A DNA stretch of 64,000 bases from Abelmoschus esculentus (taxonomy: Eukaryota > Streptophyta > Magnoliopsida > Malvales > Malvaceae). How positions within the stretch are numbered: position 1 is the first letter of the stretch; every line of letters starts with the position of its first letter. This document shows, in pieces, positions 60,601 through 64,000 of this stretch. Below the pieces are notes generated by a model. That model saw only the letters and a list, made by a program, of their open reading frames with translations, did no database searches and was not told the origin of the DNA. The stretch spans positions 15,519,001-15,583,000 of the forward strand of contig JAUCBN010000018.1 of the NCBI GenBank assembly GCA_035048815.1. Reading direction: 5' to 3'. A program made the position numbers and the translations under genes.

Positions 60601-61741
60601 CATATATTCTAGTGGTTAAAAAGTCCAGCAATATGATTCTTCCGCCGACGGTTATTTGCCCTGGCATGGAAGAAAGAGGTGTTTTTGTCACCATATTCCA
60701 ACCAGTGTGTCCGAGCTCGTTGAGCCCAATAAATTTCTTTCACATTTAGCAAGTTGTCAAGCTCACTTTTAGCAAAAATAAAATTGTGAATATCCGAATC
60801 TGAAAGATGACGCTTGAGACACATATTGATAAAGTCAGTCAGTTGAGTTATGCGCTCATTAGATTTAATGCACTTATTAGTTTGCCATGTAGCTAAGAAT
60901 CGTCCAATAGCTCGAAGCTTCTCAATGGTCGAGCAAGTTTGATTGGACCAAATCTCCGTGATTCAGGATAGGATAGTTGGGTTGTCATCCCAACAGGTCT
61001 CATAACGAAAAGGGGTATTGGTACGTTTAGAGCGCATAGGTTGAGAAGGGTTAGTATCCATTAATATAGGGCAGTGGTCAGAACGCGTCTGAAAAAAGGA
61101 AATAGCTCGACAATTAGGAAAAGAGTGAAACCAAGCAGAGTTACCAAGGAATCGATCAATTCTTTCCAAGATGGTTCTGGTAGTACGACTTAATCTAGTT
61201 CAAGTGAACCAACCAGATGTTGGTTTACAGTCGAAAAGATCATTCTGAGCAAGAGAATCTCGAAAGTTATTAATTTACGATCGAGCACGGCGAGAACCAC
61301 CTTGCTTTTCATAATCATGTAGAATTTCATTAAAATCCCCCCTAAAAGCCAGGGTAGGGTTGATGTTGATTTAAGAGAATCTATTAGCTGCCAAGTTTTG
61401 TATTTGTTTGCAGTTTCAGGGAAGCCATATAGACCGGAAAAATGGAAACGGATTGGCCCAAAGGAAATAATGATGTCAATATGACGATCCGAATAGGAAA
61501 GCAAATCAATTGAAGTATTTGTATTCCAAATTATAGCAAGCCCAGTACAAGAAGGCTTGGGATCAATGGCTATGCAGCCATGCATGCCAAGTTTTTGCTT
61601 AATCTGTTCCATATTGTGTGCGTTCAATCTAGTCTCACAAAGAAAGAGACAATCGGCATCATGCTTAGTAGTAGCACGTTGTAATGCACGAACTGCCTGG
61701 GTGTTGCCAAGACCCTGGCAGTTCCAACATAAGAGTTTCAT
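57685..61741 (-). pseudogene. LINE B ORF2: endonuclease-RT-RNase H, multiply broken
   Basis: Starts at ATG 61,741 (MKLLCWNCQGLGN) overlapping the preceding stop as ATGA; here codon 15 is Gln, unlike LINE A. The endonuclease reads well to PWLLGG, then one base is missing near 61,343 and the GGDFNE box is out of frame. Later pieces: SDHCPILMDTN (about 61,070), RT first half 60,590-59,886 (KLDMEKAFDRIEW) ending in TAA where LINE A has a sense codon, the FADD box near 59,680 still readable, a TGA just before [12 protein letters not shown] near 59,597, zf-RVT at 58,677-58,336, and RNase H at about 58,190-57,760 with a stop just before AMPLICSDPAS. Domain order equals that of LINE A. At least five nonsense or frameshift changes. 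Confidence 0.88.
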
Positions 61742-62416
61742 TTCTCTCGGCGGGGTTGATCACAGTCAACCTCTGTCGCAGAGTTTTTTGCGCTGCTCAT
61801 CCTAGCCACATCAGTTCTGGCCTTAGTTTTGACCAAAGGCATTAAAATATTAAAAAGAGAATATTTGTGAATCATATATGAAGGAGGGAGTACCGAATGA
61901 AAGGGAATGTGGTACCACAAGCGGTTCGTACAAAAAACACAAAGGTTAGAACACGAAGTAGACTTAAAAAACCGAATAATAAGAGTCATTCGCGAGATAG
62001 CGACATCATGAAAGATGTTGGAGTAATCCCTATGTAAGGGTGGTATATTCAGAGCAGAATGTATAAAAGATAGATAGCAGACAAAACAGATAGATATAGG
62101 AGGTTTAGTTTGGTATATCTTATAACAGCAAACTGAAACAAAAAAAAAACTTAGAAGAAAAACAAAAAGAGTAAGAAAACAAAACAAGAAAGGTATTATT
62201 AATCCAAATAAAGAAGAACATCAAGGCAAGAAAATTAAAAACAAAGCCTGAATGGCCACATGTTCCTAACAAAAGTAGGATAGCGGAAAAAATACTAAAA
62301 TAATAAAACGGAAAAACCAAAAAAATAAAGGCATCATGCATGAAAATAGCATGTTGTAAAACAAGAACTGTCGGAGCGTTGCCCAGGCCCAGACAGTTCC
62401 AAAAGAAATTGATCAT
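61738..62416 (-). other. LINE B: duplicated ORF1-tail/ORF2-head segment
   Basis: ORF1 ends at 62,413 in TGA overlapping ATG 62,416, which opens a decayed ORF2 head (MINFFWNCLGLGN). About 675 bp later a second tail (MSSAKNSATEVDCDQPRREK) ends in ATGA overlapping the real ORF2 start at 61,741. Matches LINE A 42,701-43,345 in layout. Confidence 0.8.
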
Positions 62417-63773
62417 TTTGCTCGGCGGGGTTGATTAGAGTCAACCTCTGCCGCAGAGTTTTTTGCGCTGCTCATCCCAGCTTTCTCCATCGGTACCGTG
62501 CTAGCTCTTGGTCGTTTGACCCTAGTAGATTCATTTGAGGGAGGAGTTCTTTTAGCACCTCGACTTAAAGTTGGCCGGACAGGACGCTTAGGCATTGGCG
62601 CAGAATCTAGCCAATCAGCTGCCTCCTGGAAATCATGATCATTGGCTAGATCAGCCTCAAGCTCTTGGAGATCAGGATCAGAAAGACTCACCTACCCTAC
62701 GTTGGCGTTGGATTGTTGCCTAGTAGTAATATTAGAGCTTTGGTTAGGAAAAATCATTTGCAGCGGCTGCGTAGGATATCGACGAGCAGAGAGTTTACTA
62801 GGAACCGTTGGGAGTAGTCGAGGACCTTTGGGAATATTAATTGGCGGTTCAGTGAGTGATGCAGACTCATGGCCGTTGGTCGGAAGAGATGTCAAAGAAA
62901 CTTTAGTTTTACCCTTCTCATTGTTGGCATCGGTGTTGGAGGTTTGGGAGGACGTAGGTATTTGCTGAGCATTATTATCATTAGTGATATAGCGGATACC
63001 ACCTCTTTGGGTGGTTTGTGAATCTTTCTTCTTGGGAAGATACCTTAACCAGTCACCAAAAGGAAGTTGTTCAGGTTGTGATTCTACCGGGACGGAACAA
63101 AAGTCGAGGGAATGGCCAATACGGCCACAACAATAGCAAATCATAGGCAGACGTTCATATTGGAGCAGACAGAACCTTGTAGAAGGTCCACCCCCAAGAG
63201 CAATACAGCGCCGAATTGGTTGCGTGGCATCAATCGACAAACCAACCCGCAAATAGTCAACCATGTTGAGATCAATTTTCCTCGTATCAATTTTCATTAC
63301 TGATCCAATAATGGTCCCAAGGGACATGCCAATATCATTAGCCAAATCCTCTGTGGCCAAAAAATGTGTGGGATGTTATAAATACGCACCTAGATATTCA
63401 TTATAGAAAAGGAATGTTCATCAGGCGTGATAAAAGGATTGTACTGAGTAAGAGCAAGCCATTCATCTTTGTATGTCCAAGGACCTCTAGAGAGTATATC
63501 ATCCTTAATTCTCTCATCCTTGAAACGGATGAGAAACATATGTGTTTTCAAAATGCGCATAGAGACGAGTTTGGCCGAAGTCCAAATGCCAGTGAAAGCC
63601 TTAACAATCACCTGATCATCAATCTCCTTTGAAGAAATAAGCTTCCCAAGAAGAGAGGATTGTGTATCTTCTTCTGGTATACCCCAAGAAATAGAGGGTT
63701 GGAAGATGGTTGCCTGTTCATCAGCGATAAAATGAATATTGCCAAGTTGTTGTAGGAACGACTTAGAATCCAT
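62413..63773 (-). pseudogene. LINE B ORF1: DUF4283-like and CCHC RNA-binding protein, broken
   Basis: ATG at 63,773 (MDSKSFLQQLGNIHF). The N-terminal part to 63,390 is DUF4283-like (RILKTHMFLIRFKDE, RGPWTYKDEWLALTQYNP), an RRM-type fold in plant LINE ORF1. A frameshift near 63,360-63,390 moves the frame; 63,360-62,692 continues (SLGTIIGSVMKIDTRKIDL, RVGLSID) to the zinc knuckle CYCCGRIGHSLDFC near 63,100-63,145 (CX2CX4HX4C). A TAG at 62,692-62,694 interrupts before DPDLQELEADLANDHDFQEA; the tail then runs to TGA 62,413. Role in the family: nucleic-acid binding and chaperoning of LINE RNA. Two lesions, so not functional. Confidence 0.88.
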
Positions 63774-64000
63774 TGTAAAGAGATTGGAAAGATCAAAAGA
63801 AGAAGCGAGAGGAAAAAGGGGATGGTGGCGTGTGAGAGTAGTAGTGAATGAGAGAATATGAAGTTGAAGGCCAGATTTATATAAGAAGGAAAGAGTTTGA
63901 AGTAAAACAGAATTACAGTTTAAAAAGTTAGAGAGAGATAATAAATAAAAGAGGTAGAGATTAATATGAATTAAAAATAAAATATTGTAAAGAATTGGAT
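63774..64000 (-). other. LINE B 5' UTR (partial)
   Basis: Sequence upstream of the ORF1 ATG, pyrimidine-rich on the minus strand near 63,780-63,870 and then AT-rich. No recognisable promoter. It may include flanking DNA towards 64,000; the boundary is not visible. Confidence 0.45.

Larger units (their letters stand above)
57592..64000 (-). mobile_element. LINE B: L1-type non-LTR retrotransposon, longer but decayed
   Basis: Same family, strand and insertion phase as LINE A. The 3' tail is a T run (57,588-57,597 on the plus strand, first four bases shared with the target) followed by the conserved 3' UTR word gggcctcattaaaaaa. Contains ORF2 (57,685-61,741), the duplicated junction segment, ORF1 (62,413-63,773) and 5' UTR to the end of the window, so the 5' end and right target duplication are out of view. 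Satellite does not resume before 64,000. Many more lesions than LINE A, so probably an older insertion. Confidence 0.93.

Noticed and set aside
38525..63773. LINE A and LINE B as one segmentally duplicated unit
   Set aside because: They differ in 5' extent, in many substitutions and in lesions; same orientation and phase are explained by a shared TTTT/AA target.

Overview
The window is plant (eudicot-type) heterochromatin with no recognisable host gene, rRNA or tRNA. It is very AT-rich. It consists of a ~169-bp satellite, LTR-retrotransposon pieces, a 33-bp minisatellite and two L1-type LINEs. The LINE ORF1 combination (DUF4283-like plus CCHC knuckle), the RNase H-tailed LINE ORF2, and the chromodomain Ty3/gypsy element with an initiator-Met tRNA primer site all indicate a land plant. 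The species cannot be read from the sequence. A satellite of this monomer size with higher-order repeats is what a centromeric or pericentromeric array looks like, but that assignment is inference.

Layout. 1-637: diverged satellite edge. 638-17,171: a mosaic of Ty3/gypsy LTR pieces in both orientations, three blocks of a 33-bp minisatellite (1,208-2,082 on the minus strand; 9,489-13,250 and 15,607-17,171 on the plus strand), and one two-LTR element (2,083-8,243) that kept gag-protease and lost reverse transcriptase onward. 17,172-28,129: a Tekay/Del-like chromovirus on the minus strand with long LTRs, primer site, polypurine tract, gag, protease, RT, RNase H, integrase and chromodomain, all broken. 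28,130-28,271: short unidentified spacer. 28,272-38,524 and 43,875-57,591: the main satellite, about 60 and 81 monomers, all head to tail on one strand. 38,525-43,874: LINE A, 5'-truncated, with an almost intact ORF2. 57,592-64,000: LINE B, a relative of LINE A with both ORFs broken.

Working together. Nothing here is a host pathway. The elements are related through insertion. Both LINEs entered the satellite at the same base of the monomer (after TTTT, before AA) and in the same orientation, as target-primed reverse transcription at a TTTT/AA nick would give. LINE A interrupts one monomer and is flanked by a 7-bp duplication. The satellite has higher-order structure: five- and four-monomer units of about 847 and 677 bp, joined into a 1,524-bp block that is tandemly duplicated, and further 2.0-2.5-kb block duplications in the second array. 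Most nonsense changes in the coding remnants look like C:G to T:A transitions, as expected for long-methylated DNA.

Most notable observations: (1) repeated LINE insertion at one phase of the satellite monomer; (2) minisatellite blocks that begin at the same base directly after LTR-type TATCA termini; (3) a duplicated ORF1-tail/ORF2-head junction, each copy with an ATGA stop-start overlap, shared by both LINEs.
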